Origin: Frigoriglobus tundricola
GTDB lineage: Bacteria > Planctomycetota > Planctomycetia > Gemmatales > Gemmataceae
Assembly (NCBI RefSeq): GCF_013128195.2
Contig: NZ_CP053452.2
Span: 8,060,001-8,124,000 of the forward strand
Length of the DNA: 64,000 bases
Direction of reading: 5' to 3'
The notes under the pieces were generated by a model that saw only the letters and a program-made list of their open reading frames with translations, was not told the DNA's origin and made no database searches. Shown piece by piece: positions 34,617 through 42,997 of the stretch. Numbering within the stretch: the first letter of the stretch is position 1; each line of letters starts with the position of its first letter. The translations under genes were made by a program, and so were the position numbers.

Positions 34617-35648
34617 ATGGCGTTCGAGGTACGGGTCAGTGACGGCAAGGCGGGCGACCGCAGCGGCGAGGTGTACGAACTCACCGACGGCGCCAGTACC
34701 GTGCGCGCGGAGGTGTGGCCGCAGTGGGGGTTCAACTGTCTCAAGTGGCAGGTGCGGCAGGACGACGGCCACTGGGCGGACATCCTGTTCCACATGCCGG
34801 ATTGGGAGCAGAACCCGGTGCCGACCCGGAGCGGGCACCCGATCCTGTTCCCGTTCCCCGGCCGGCTCCGCGAAGGGAAGTTGAACTTTGAAGGCCGGAC
34901 GTACCAGCTCCCGCTGAACGAGGGCACGAAGAAGCACGCGATCCACGGCTTCACCCCGCGGAACCCGTGGCGGGTGACCGGGGCCGGCGGCGCCACCGAC
35001 TCCGCGTTCGTGACGGGCGAGTTCAGCCTTGTACAGGATCTGCCCGAGGCGCTCTCCCTCTGGCCGGCGGACTTCGTTTTCAACGTCACGTACCACCTGT
35101 ACTTGAACAAGCTGCGCGTGGAGGCCCGCGTCCGGAACATCGGCCCGGGGCACTTGCCGTTCGGCCTCGGTTACCACGGCTACTTCCGGCTGCCCGGAAC
35201 GAACGACCCGGACATCGGCAGCACCGTGCTCCAGGCGCACGTGGCGAAGATCTGGGAGGCCGAGAACAACCTCCCGACCGGAACCCGAACGGCCCCGCCG
35301 CCCGAACTCGATTTCCAGCACCCGCGTGCGATCGGCGCGACGGCGCTCGATAACGTGTTCACCCAGGTGACCGGCACCGTGGGGCCACACAGCAACCTGT
35401 TTGAGCTGGCGCGGCTCACGCACCCGAGCACGACCGGCCGGCTCCACGTGATGGCCGATAAGTCCTTCCGAGATCTGGTGTTGTTCACGCCGGTCCACCG
35501 GAACGCCGTCGCCATCGAGCCGTACACTTGCTCGGCCGACGCCAACAACCTCGCGGCCCGCGGGATCGACAGCGGCTGGCAGGTTCTGGAGCCGGGCGAC
35601 GAGTGGGCGGGCAACGTGGAATACCGCTGGGACCCGGCGGAATTGTGA
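34617..35648 (+). CDS. aldose 1-epimerase family protein
   Basis: 343 residues from ATG 34617 with CGGAGG ahead. Galactose-mutarotase-like beta-sandwich; visible marks are SGHPILFPFPGRLREGKLNF, NEGTKKHAIHGFTPRNPWRV (the catalytic-type His in HAIHGF), and LPFGLGYHGYFRLPG (second His). VAIEPYTCSADANNLAARG ends the sugar-binding cleft with the catalytic-type Glu. It would interconvert alpha and beta sugar anomers. Cytoplasmic. It is divergent from the Ldh2 gene. Confidence 0.85.
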   Translation: MAFEVRVSDGKAGDRSGEVYELTDGASTVRAEVWPQWGFNCLKWQVRQDDGHWADILFHMPDWEQNPVPTRSGHPILFPFPGRLREGKLNFEGRTYQLPLNEGTKKHAIHGFTPRNPWRVTGAGGATDSAFVTGEFSLVQDLPEALSLWPADFVFNVTYHLYLNKLRVEARVRNIGPGHLPFGLGYHGYFRLPGTNDPDIGSTVLQAHVAKIWEAENNLPTGTRTAPPPELDFQHPRAIGATALDNVFTQVTGTVGPHSNLFELARLTHPSTTGRLHVMADKSFRDLVLFTPVHRNAVAIEPYTCSADANNLAARGIDSGWQVLEPGDEWAGNVEYRWDPAEL

Positions 35649-35772
35649 GCCGGCATGAGAACGGGAGCGCGTTTGAGTGCAGCCGCCCGCCATTCGGGTA
35701 CGCGAGTTGCCCCGCTCCCGAATGCATCCTACCTTTGCGTACCTCAACGTTCGGGGTCCGCGGGGGCACGGA

Positions 35773-37119
35773 ATGGTAGGGAAAACGGCGCTCGGTAGGT
35801 ACCGGCTGCTCCGGTCGCTCGGCAGCGGTAGCAACGCCGAGGTGTTCCTCGCCGAACCGCTGCGCGGGGCGGGTGACACAGTGGTCGTGAAGCGGATTCA
35901 CGACCACGTCGTCGAGCACCCGCGGTTCCGGCAACTGTTCGAGGCCGAAGTCCGCTCGATGGCCAACTTTTCCCACCCCTATGCGGTGGGGCTGATCGAG
36001 GCTTCACTGGACGACCCGCTCGGCCCGTGCCTCGTGATGGAGTACGTGCCCGGTGTCACGCTCGAAACCGTCCTCGCGGTCCACAAGCGGCTCGCGCCCG
36101 AGCGCGTGGCCCGGTTGCTCGGCTGCTTCTGCCACGCGCTCCAGGCCGCCCACGACGCGGGGATCGTTCACCGCGACCTGAAGCCGTCGAACCTGATGGT
36201 GATCAACCCGGACGCGCCGGACGAGTCGCTCAAGGTCATGGACTTCGGCTTCGCCGGCTTCTCCGCCAAACCGCACATCCAGCTCGCGGAACTCACCGGC
36301 CACGGGCCGATTTACGCCATCGGTACGCCGGGCTACGTCAGCCCCGAGATGATCCGCGGCGACCGCGTGGACGGCCGCAGCGACCTGTACTCGGTCGGGG
36401 TCATCCTGTTCGAGCTGCTCACCGGCCGGCTCCCGTTCAACCACGACCGCCAGGACCGGCTGCTCGCGGCGCACATTCAGGAGGCGCCGCCGCGGTTCCA
36501 CCGGATCGGGTGCGGGTTCATTCCGCCCGCCGTGGAGGGCGTGGTCCAACTCGCCCTCTGCAAGTACCCGAACGAGCGCCAGCAGTCGGCGCAGGAACTG
36601 GGCGAGTCGTTCGGCCGGGCCGTGGGCGCCGATTTTTGGACCGAAACCGCGCCGGCCGGGTGGGAGCCGCCGCTCATGGCGGAACTGGAAGAGGTCGAGC
36701 CCCGCGAACTGGAACAGCCCGCCGACCCGTTCCACGTCCTTCGCGAGTTCGAGGCGTACCTGCCGGACCGGATGGCGGCGGCCAAGCTCCGCGGGTTCGT
36801 TGAGGACTTCAAGGCCGAGGTGCTGACGAGCGAGCCGGGGCTGATCCGGATGCGGATCGGTTTGCCCGAGGGCTACAAGGAATCGAAGCCGGGGAGCGGC
36901 ATCTTCGGCTGGCTGATGGCCCGGCGGCCCTCGGTCCCGCGCGGCCAGGAGCCCATCGAGGTCGAGTTGCACATGGAGAAGCCCGACCCGTCGCAGCCGC
37001 GGCTGTCGGTGCTCGTCGCCTTCCGCCCGCTCAAGGACTACCCGCCCAAGAACCGCGAGGACTGGCAGGAGCGGTGCGACAAAGTGAACGGCCTGCTGCG
37101 GCAGTACCTCGGGGCGTAA
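35773..37119 (+). CDS. Ser/Thr protein kinase with uncharacterised C-terminal domain
   Basis: 448 residues from ATG 35773; an ATG at 35722 would add 17 residues. Kinase features: LGSGSNAEVFLAEPL, Lys40 (VVVKRI), HRDLKPSN with Asp135, MDFGF with Asp157, and GTPGYVSPEMI. All are intact. Residues about 300-448 have no membrane helix and include ELHMEKPDPSQPRLSVLVAF and REFEAYLPDRMAAAKLRGFV, a domain I do not recognise. So this kinase is probably soluble, unlike the WD40 kinase at 5189. A 36-bp inverted repeat lies just downstream. Confidence 0.88.
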   Translation: MVGKTALGRYRLLRSLGSGSNAEVFLAEPLRGAGDTVVVKRIHDHVVEHPRFRQLFEAEVRSMANFSHPYAVGLIEASLDDPLGPCLVMEYVPGVTLETVLAVHKRLAPERVARLLGCFCHALQAAHDAGIVHRDLKPSNLMVINPDAPDESLKVMDFGFAGFSAKPHIQLAELTGHGPIYAIGTPGYVSPEMIRGDRVDGRSDLYSVGVILFELLTGRLPFNHDRQDRLLAAHIQEAPPRFHRIGCGFIPPAVEGVVQLALCKYPNERQQSAQELGESFGRAVGADFWTETAPAGWEPPLMAELEEVEPRELEQPADPFHVLREFEAYLPDRMAAAKLRGFVEDFKAEVLTSEPGLIRMRIGLPEGYKESKPGSGIFGWLMARRPSVPRGQEPIEVELHMEKPDPSQPRLSVLVAFRPLKDYPPKNREDWQERCDKVNGLLRQYLGA

Positions 37120-37185
37120 GTCCGAATGAATCCGACCCGACAGTGAGCCGCAGATGATCTCGTAAACAAGACGAAAGTCAGAATG

Positions 37186-37273
37186 CGGCCACAAGTGAGC
37201 ACCGAGGACGCAGATCAGAAGTAGAGATGATTTTTCTCTTCTGATCTGCGTCCTCGGTGCTCACCTGTGGCCG
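37186..37273. repeat. 36-bp inverted repeat after the kinase gene
   Basis: Arms 37186-37221 and 37238-37273 match with a single mismatch around a 16-nt loop. The stem includes GCACCGAGGACGCAGATC. It lies between two same-strand genes, so it could terminate the kinase message or be a mobile palindrome. Confidence 0.85.
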
Positions 37274-37367
37274 TGACGTGTTCTGCGGCCTTTGTTCGCT
37301 CTTTTTGTGTTCCCCTCTCGATCTCCTTCTCTCTTCTTCGCTCATCGCGTTGGCCTATCATGAGGGT

Positions 37368-38552
37368 ATGAACCCCGCACCCGAAGCGCCTTCGTTGCCC
37401 CGCGTCACGCTCAAGATCGAGCGCCGGTCGTCGCACCCCTGGATCTTCCAGAAGATGGTGGAGAAGCCGGCCACCCGCATCCCGCCCGGCAGCGTCGTGG
37501 ACGTTCACGACAAGAGCGGGCAGTGGGTCGCCCGCGGCTTCTACAACGGCCACTCGCGCATCTCGCTCCGCGTCCTCACGTCCAAAGCGGACGAGCCGGT
37601 GGACGACGCGTTTTTCGCGCGGAAGATCGCCGCGGCCGTGTCGTTCCGCCGGGACGCGCTCAAGCTCGACGAGGTGACCGACGCCTACCGCCTCGTCCAC
37701 TCCGAGGCCGACGGTCTGAGCGGGCTGGTGGTCGACCGGTTCGGCGACACGCTCGTAATGGAGTTCTTCGCGGCGGGCATGTACAAGCAGCGCGGCGCGA
37801 TCACCGACGCGCTCCGCACGCACTACCCCGCGGCGCGGTTCTACTACTTCGCCGAGGAGCACGTCGGCAAACAGGAGTCGTTCGACTGCCGCCCGCCGGA
37901 GCCGCCCGCGCCCGACGTGATTACCGAACACGGCCTCAAGTTCCGCGTCGCGCCCGGCAGCAAGCACAAGACCGGCTTCTTCGTCGATCAGCGCGACAAC
38001 CGCAAAACGCTGTCCGAGTTCTGCGCGGGGAAGCGAGTGCTGGACATCTGCTGCAACACCGGCGGGTTCGGCGTGTACGCCAAGGCGCGGGGCGGGGCGG
38101 CGGAGGTGGTCGGCCTCGACCTGGACGAGCAGGCGCTCGACATGGCGAAGCAGAACGCGAAACTCAACAACGCCCAGATCCGCTACGTGCAGGCCGACCT
38201 GTTCGCGTGGCTGCGCGACATCATTCCGAACGGCGAGCGGTTCGACACCGTGGTTCTCGACCCGGCGAAACTCACGCGCGATCGTGAGGACGTGGAATCG
38301 GCGCTGAAGAAGTATTGCGACATGAACCGGCTCGCGCTCCATGTGGTGAAACCGGGCGGCGTGCTCCTGACCTGCTCGTGTACCGGACTCGTGAGTGAAG
38401 CGGACTTCCTCGAATCGATCCGCCGGGCCGCGTGGCAGGCCCAGCGCACGATTCAGGTGTTCAAGGTGAGCGGGGCCGGTGCGGACCATCCGTTTTTGCT
38501 TCACGTCCCCGAAGGCCGCTACCTGAAAGCCGTGTTCTGCCGGGTGGAGTGA
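37368..38552 (+). CDS. class I SAM-dependent rRNA (cytosine-C5) methyltransferase, RlmI-like
   Basis: 394 residues from ATG 37368. It has the PUA-EEHEE-methyltransferase order of RlmI: an N-terminal PUA-like part (LKIERRSSHPWIFQKM), YRLVHSEADGLSGLVVDRFG, and the SAM fold VLDICCNTGGFGVYA with VVLDPAKLTRDR in place of the DPP motif. The last Cys pair LLTCSCTGLV matches the catalytic-type Cys of m5C enzymes. E. coli RlmI makes m5C1962 in 23S rRNA. The exact site here is unknown. Confidence 0.88.
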   Translation: MNPAPEAPSLPRVTLKIERRSSHPWIFQKMVEKPATRIPPGSVVDVHDKSGQWVARGFYNGHSRISLRVLTSKADEPVDDAFFARKIAAAVSFRRDALKLDEVTDAYRLVHSEADGLSGLVVDRFGDTLVMEFFAAGMYKQRGAITDALRTHYPAARFYYFAEEHVGKQESFDCRPPEPPAPDVITEHGLKFRVAPGSKHKTGFFVDQRDNRKTLSEFCAGKRVLDICCNTGGFGVYAKARGGAAEVVGLDLDEQALDMAKQNAKLNNAQIRYVQADLFAWLRDIIPNGERFDTVVLDPAKLTRDREDVESALKKYCDMNRLALHVVKPGGVLLTCSCTGLVSEADFLESIRRAAWQAQRTIQVFKVSGAGADHPFLLHVPEGRYLKAVFCRVE

Positions 38553-38788
38553 CGCGGCGAACCCCGCCCTTGCGGCCGGGCGCCGGTGGGAATAATCCGC
38601 ACGCGACGGGCTCAATTGTTCAGTTTCGGTCGGGCACCGCGCCGGGAAACCGGTGCGGACGGTTCCGGCTCGCCCCGTTCCGCCCGGAGGCGATCCAGCG
38701 GCTGGGTGAACTCGCGACCCTCACCAACCGCGCCGGCCCAAACTGTATCGAAATCATAGCCTCACGTCTCTCGTTCAGAGGTCGCGTC

Positions 38789-39808
38789 ATGTTGCCCAAT
38801 CGAATGAGAATATGCGTGTTGTGTCTCGGGTTCGCGGTCGTCGCGTGTCCCGTGCTCGGGTGCGGCGGGGCTTTAAAAAAGTCCGCCGCCCCCGACGAGG
38901 CAGCGTACGAGGTTCAGAACGGCGCCGCGGGTGAGAAAAAGGAAGGCGCAGTCGATCAGGCGGTGGTGAACGCCGCCCCGCAGGCGCAAATGATCATCTG
39001 CACCGCCACGATCGACCTGGTCATAAACGATCTCGACGCCGCGGCGCCGGTGGTGGACAAACTCGTCGCCGAGCAGAAGGGGTTCGTGGCAAAGTCCGAG
39101 GTCAAGGGCGACAGCGGCCGGCGGCGCACCGCGTCGTACACCATTCGCGTACCGGTCGGCGGGTTCGGCGCCCTCAAAAACGGACTCCTCGGGCTGGGCG
39201 TTCCGGAGCGAAACGTGGTCGACACGCAAGACGTGACGGAGGAGTTCGTCGACGTAGAGGCGCGGATCAAGAACTTGAAGGAGCAGGAGGACAAACTGAA
39301 CGAGTTGCTGAAGGAAAAGCGGAAAGAGGAGAAGCTTGAGGACGTGATCAAGGTGAGCGACCGAGTGTTCTTGGTGCGAGGCGACATCGAGCGGGCACAG
39401 GGGCGGCGAAACTACCTCCGGAACCGCGTGGCCCTTTCGACGATCAACGTTACGCTCCGCGAGGTAAAAGATTACAAGCCGCCGACCGCGCCGACGTTCG
39501 GAAGTCGCATCCGCGACACGTTCGGAAGCTCCTGGGACGCGCTGGTCGATTTCGGTTCGGGGATCGTGCTGGTCGCGGTCGCTCTCGCGCCGTGGACCCC
39601 GCTCTGGCTTCCGGTGCTCGTCGTGACATGGGCGCTGTTGCGGCGTGCGCGAAGAGCATGGAACGAGGAACGGGCTCGCGAAGCGGCCGCACAGGCGAAA
39701 CGTGAGCGCCCCCGGCGTCCCCGAGGTACGGCTGAAGAATCGGACGCGCAAACGGCAGGAGGCGGCGAGCCGGTTGACCCACCCGGTGGTCCTCAACCCG
39801 CCGGGTAG
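38789..39808 (+). CDS. DUF4349 lipoprotein
   Basis: 339 residues from ATG 38789. A lipobox (ACPVLGC, Cys25) follows the signal sequence, then a DUF4349 domain: STSINLVINDLDAAAP-like text (TATIDLVINDLDAAAPVVDK), then SYTIRVPVGGFGALKNGLLG, VVDTQDVTEEFVDVEARIKN, and the coiled coil KNLKEQEDKLNELLKEKRKE. A C-terminal membrane helix (VLVAVALAPWTPLWLPVLVVT) and a basic/acidic tail end the protein. Family function is unknown; the topology suggests a periplasmic coiled-coil protein attached at both ends. Confidence 0.88.
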   Translation: MLPNRMRICVLCLGFAVVACPVLGCGGALKKSAAPDEAAYEVQNGAAGEKKEGAVDQAVVNAAPQAQMIICTATIDLVINDLDAAAPVVDKLVAEQKGFVAKSEVKGDSGRRRTASYTIRVPVGGFGALKNGLLGLGVPERNVVDTQDVTEEFVDVEARIKNLKEQEDKLNELLKEKRKEEKLEDVIKVSDRVFLVRGDIERAQGRRNYLRNRVALSTINVTLREVKDYKPPTAPTFGSRIRDTFGSSWDALVDFGSGIVLVAVALAPWTPLWLPVLVVTWALLRRARRAWNEERAREAAAQAKRERPRRPRGTAEESDAQTAGGGEPVDPPGGPQPAG

Positions 39809-39811
39809 CAG

Positions 39812-40024
39812 TCACTTGTCGCCGTACTCGTCCTTCCACTCCTCGTACCACGCCATCTGAATGGCTTCGAGGAGCTTCTCGTTCGATTCGTTCGGCTTAC
39901 CGGTGAACCCCTCGAGGTTCAGCACGTGCTTGTGCAGGTCGGTGAACCGGACCGAGAGCGGGTCGATCGTGTCGAACTGGTCGAACAGCGCTTCGCCGAT
40001 CGCGCGCGCGTCGTGCCACGTCAT
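39812..40024 (-). CDS. iscX: Fe-S cluster assembly protein IscX
   Basis: 70 residues from ATG 40024 (MTWHDARAIGEALFDQFDTI). The sequence DPLSVRFTDLHKHVLNLEGF and NESNEKLLEAIQMAWYEEW follow the IscX fold, which binds iron and the cysteine desulfurase IscS as a regulator. It sits downstream of hscA in the same direction, matching the isc operon order. Between them is a palindromic stretch of about 108 bases. No iscS, iscU or fdx is in the window. Confidence 0.93.
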   Translation of the reverse strand: MTWHDARAIGEALFDQFDTIDPLSVRFTDLHKHVLNLEGFTGKPNESNEKLLEAIQMAWYEEWKDEYGDK

Positions 40025-40045
40025 GGGGTGGGTCTCCGGTGACTG

Positions 40046-40153
40046 GTTCGTAGTGACCCGCTTCGGCGGGTCGAGAGGCGCAGCCTCTCCGCGTTCTTTC
40101 GAGGTTGGGGGCGCCGCTCCGCGGCGGACCCGCTGAAGCGGGTCACTACGAAC
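40046..40153. repeat. 27-bp inverted repeat between hscA and iscX
   Basis: GTTCGTAGTGACCCGCTTC and more (40046-40072) and its complement (40127-40153) match with one mismatch over 27 bp. Inside are GAGGCGCAGCCTC and CGCCGCTCCGCGGCG hairpins. It begins 8 bases after the hscA stop and ends 22 bases before the iscX start, so any iscX message read through from hscA would carry this structure. Confidence 0.85.
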
Positions 40154-40160
40154 AAAGCAG

Positions 40161-42044
40161 CTATAGCTTGTTCGGGTCGAGATCGCCCTCGTCGGTGCCA
40201 CCCAGAGCTTTGCGCACCACCTCGTTCATCACGAGCGTCGCCAGCGGGTTCGTCGCGCTACCGAACGCGTCGAGGGCTTGCTGCAGCTTGGCAAGGTCGC
40301 TGCCCGCGATCGCGGTCCGTAAGGCCGCGCCGGCGGCGGCGATCGCCTCTCGTTGCTCGGGCGTGAGCCGGTGGCCCGCCTGCGTGAGGCTCTTCTCGGT
40401 GTGACGGAGGTCGTTTTCGGCCTTGTTCCGCAACTCGATCAGTCGGCGCGCGGTGAAATCCTCGTGCGCGTTCTCGATGCTGTCACTCACCAACTGATCG
40501 ACTTCCGCCTGGGTGAGCCCGTGGGCGGGTTGCACCGTCACTTGCGCCTTCGCCCCGCTCCGCTGCTCCTTCGCGGACACGGTCAGGATGCCGTCGTGGT
40601 TCACGAGGAAGGTGACATCCACTTGCGCGAACTGTGCGGGCATCGGCGGGATGCCGGACAGCTTGAACGTGCCGAGGAACCGGCAGTCCTTCGTGAGTTC
40701 GCGCTCGCCCTGGTAGATGTTCAGCAGGATCGCGGTCTGGTTGTCGGCCCCGGTGGTGTACCGCGCCTGGCCGCGCGCCGGGACCGTGCTGTTGCGGTGG
40801 ACGAGTTTGTCCACCACGCCGCCGAGGGTCTCGATGCCGAGCGAGAGCGGCACCACGTCGAGCAGCAGCATGTCGCGGCGGCCGCTGGTGAGGATGTCGG
40901 CCTGCACGGCCGCGCCGAGCGCGACCACCTCGTCCGGGTTCAGCCCGGTGTGCGGCGTTTTGCCGAAGAACTCGCCCACCCGCTTCCGCACATAAGGAAT
41001 GCGCGTCGATCCGCCGACCAGCACCACCTCGTCCACGTTTGCGGGTGTCAGTTGGGCGTCGCGGAGCGCCGACTTGCAGCGGTCCAGGCTGCGGTCGATG
41101 AGCGGCTGGATCAGCGCTTCGAACTCGCTCCGGGTGAAGACGCGGCGGAACTCCCTGGGGCCGCGACCATCCATTCCGGCCGCGGTCCCGGGGATGAACA
41201 CATTCATGTCGGCACTCTCTGCCGTGCTGAGCGCGATCTTCGTGCGCTCGGCCGCGTCGCGGAGGTGTTGCAGGAGTTCCGCGTCGCGCGTGGTGAGATC
41301 GACGCCCATTTCGCGCGCCGCGACCTGCATCAGCAACCGGTCGAAGTCGTCGCCGCCGAGGTACGTGTCGCCGTTGGTGGCGAGCACCTTGAACACGCCT
41401 TCGGAGAGCGACAGGACCGAGCAGTCGAACGTGCCGCCGCCGAGGTCGTACACCGCGACCGTGCCGGCCCCGCGCCGGTCCAGGCCGTAGGCGAGCGCCG
41501 CGGCGGTCGGTTCGTTCACGATGCGGAGGACGTCAAGCCCGGCGATGCGGCCGGCGTCGCGGGTAGCCTGGCGCTGCGAGTCGTTGAAGTACGCCGGGAC
41601 GGTGATGACCGCCTTCGTCGGGTTCCCGGCCCGCTTGCGGACCTCCTTGAGGATCATGGCGGAGAGCTCTTCGGGCGTGTACTCGTGCCCGGCGATCTCG
41701 ACGTGTAGCACCTTGCGCCCGTCCGCGGTCTCGCGCTCCACGATCTGGTGCGGGATCAGCTCCAGCTCTTTCTTCAGGTCGGCGAGCGTGCGGCCCATGA
41801 GGCGCTTGACGCTGAAGATCGTGTGTTCGGGGTCGGACAGCGCTCGTTCTTTGGCCGCGCTCCCGACCAGCACCGAGCCGTCACCAGGAGGGGTTCCCCC
41901 TCTCGTGAGAGGAAAGGAGATGCAGCTCGGCACGAGCGCCACGCCCTTCGCGTCCCGCACAACGACCGGGCGGCCGTTCTCGACGTACGCCGCGAGGCTG
42001 AAGGTGGTTCCCAGATCGATGCCAACAACGGACGGGTTCATCAT
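40161..42044 (-). CDS. hscA: Hsp70-family chaperone HscA
   Basis: 627 residues. Actin-like ATPase motifs [29 protein letters not shown] and [14 protein letters not shown] are followed by the substrate domain and a short lid with a C-terminus [11 protein letters not shown]. The companion iscX gene favours the Fe-S-specific HscA over DnaK: HscA helps release a cluster from IscU with HscB. The usual VPSVVAFT segment carries an insert [10 protein letters not shown] (residues about 46-55), with CCTCTC-GT-GAGAGG inside the DNA, that resembles the palindromic family seen in three other genes. HscB is not in the window. DnaK paralogue status cannot be excluded. Confidence 0.85.
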   Translation of the reverse strand: MMNPSVVGIDLGTTFSLAAYVENGRPVVVRDAKGVALVPSCISFPLTRGGTPPGDGSVLVGSAAKERALSDPEHTIFSVKRLMGRTLADLKKELELIPHQIVERETADGRKVLHVEIAGHEYTPEELSAMILKEVRKRAGNPTKAVITVPAYFNDSQRQATRDAGRIAGLDVLRIVNEPTAAALAYGLDRRGAGTVAVYDLGGGTFDCSVLSLSEGVFKVLATNGDTYLGGDDFDRLLMQVAAREMGVDLTTRDAELLQHLRDAAERTKIALSTAESADMNVFIPGTAAGMDGRGPREFRRVFTRSEFEALIQPLIDRSLDRCKSALRDAQLTPANVDEVVLVGGSTRIPYVRKRVGEFFGKTPHTGLNPDEVVALGAAVQADILTSGRRDMLLLDVVPLSLGIETLGGVVDKLVHRNSTVPARGQARYTTGADNQTAILLNIYQGERELTKDCRFLGTFKLSGIPPMPAQFAQVDVTFLVNHDGILTVSAKEQRSGAKAQVTVQPAHGLTQAEVDQLVSDSIENAHEDFTARRLIELRNKAENDLRHTEKSLTQAGHRLTPEQREAIAAAGAALRTAIAGSDLAKLQQALDAFGSATNPLATLVMNEVVRKALGGTDEGDLDPNKL

Positions 42045-42295
42045 GTAGGTTCGTTGTGACGGGCGAAACTCGGCCGTTCACGGGCCGTGTGTCCCACTCA
42101 CGCTCGAGCGCGAAGTGAGAAATTGGATCGAGGCGTGCAAAACATCCATCCAATCCGTGGATATTTTATTCGCGCTCAGAGCTGTTACAAGACACCGGAC
42201 GGACCGGCTGCACGCGCCGCGCTTGACAAAGAGTTCGGCCCCGGTCGAGTGCGCACCTTACAATACTCCGGCCCAAAACCTGTGGAGCCGCCAGG

Positions 42296-42997
42296 GTGAC
42301 CGGTTTGCGTGTGCGTCAGCGCGTCCCCGAACTGATGGACGACCCGGCCCTCGATCCGGCGGAGCACCGCCGCGCGCTCGTGGGGCTGGCGCGGTTGAAC
42401 CGCGTTTCCGACAGCGCCGGCGTTCTCTGGCCGGCCATCGCCGGCCTGGCTCGCGAACTCAAACGACCGATCCGCGTGCTGGACGTGGCGACCGGGAGCG
42501 GCGACGTGCCGCGCAAGCTGCTCGCCCGCGCGACCCGCGCGCCGGCGCCGGCGCGCGCGCTCGAGGTCGCCGCGTGCGACGTTAGCCCGACCGCAATTCA
42601 AGAAGCCGTCCGCGAACCGAGCGGCGTGCGGTTCTTCGTTCACGACGCACTTCACGATCGGCTTCCGACCGGGTTCGACATCGTCACGTGTTCCCTGTTC
42701 CTGCACCACTTGAGCGAAGACGAGGCGATCGGGCTCCTGGCGAACATGGAGAACGCGGCCGGCCGAATGATTCTCGTGAACGATCTCGCGCGGTCGCGGT
42801 TCAATTACTGCGCCGTCTGGTTGGCGTGTCGGCTGCTCACGCGGTCGCGGGTGGTGCGGTTCGACGGCCCCGCGTCGGTACGCTCCGCGTTCACGCCGCA
42901 GGAAGCGCTCGCAGTCGCCTCCCGAGCCGGTTTGGCCGGCGCGACGGTGCGGAGCCAGTTCCCGTCCCGCTTTTTGCTCGCGTGGAGGCGGATGTGA
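42296..42997 (+). CDS. SAM-dependent methyltransferase of the type III polyketide operon
   Basis: 233 residues from GTG 42296. SAM motif IRVLDVATGSGDVPRKLLAR, then VAACDVSPTAIQEAV and DIVTCSLFLHHLSEDEA (post-motif I and IV). The next gene starts at GTG 42994, overlapping its stop, and the third starts by ATGA overlap, so the three are one translation-coupled operon. In Streptomyces srsABC, a methyltransferase plus flavoprotein modify alkylresorcinols made by a type III polyketide synthase; a similar job is inferred here. Confidence 0.82.
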   Translation: MTGLRVRQRVPELMDDPALDPAEHRRALVGLARLNRVSDSAGVLWPAIAGLARELKRPIRVLDVATGSGDVPRKLLARATRAPAPARALEVAACDVSPTAIQEAVREPSGVRFFVHDALHDRLPTGFDIVTCSLFLHHLSEDEAIGLLANMENAAGRMILVNDLARSRFNYCAVWLACRLLTRSRVVRFDGPASVRSAFTPQEALAVASRAGLAGATVRSQFPSRFLLAWRRM

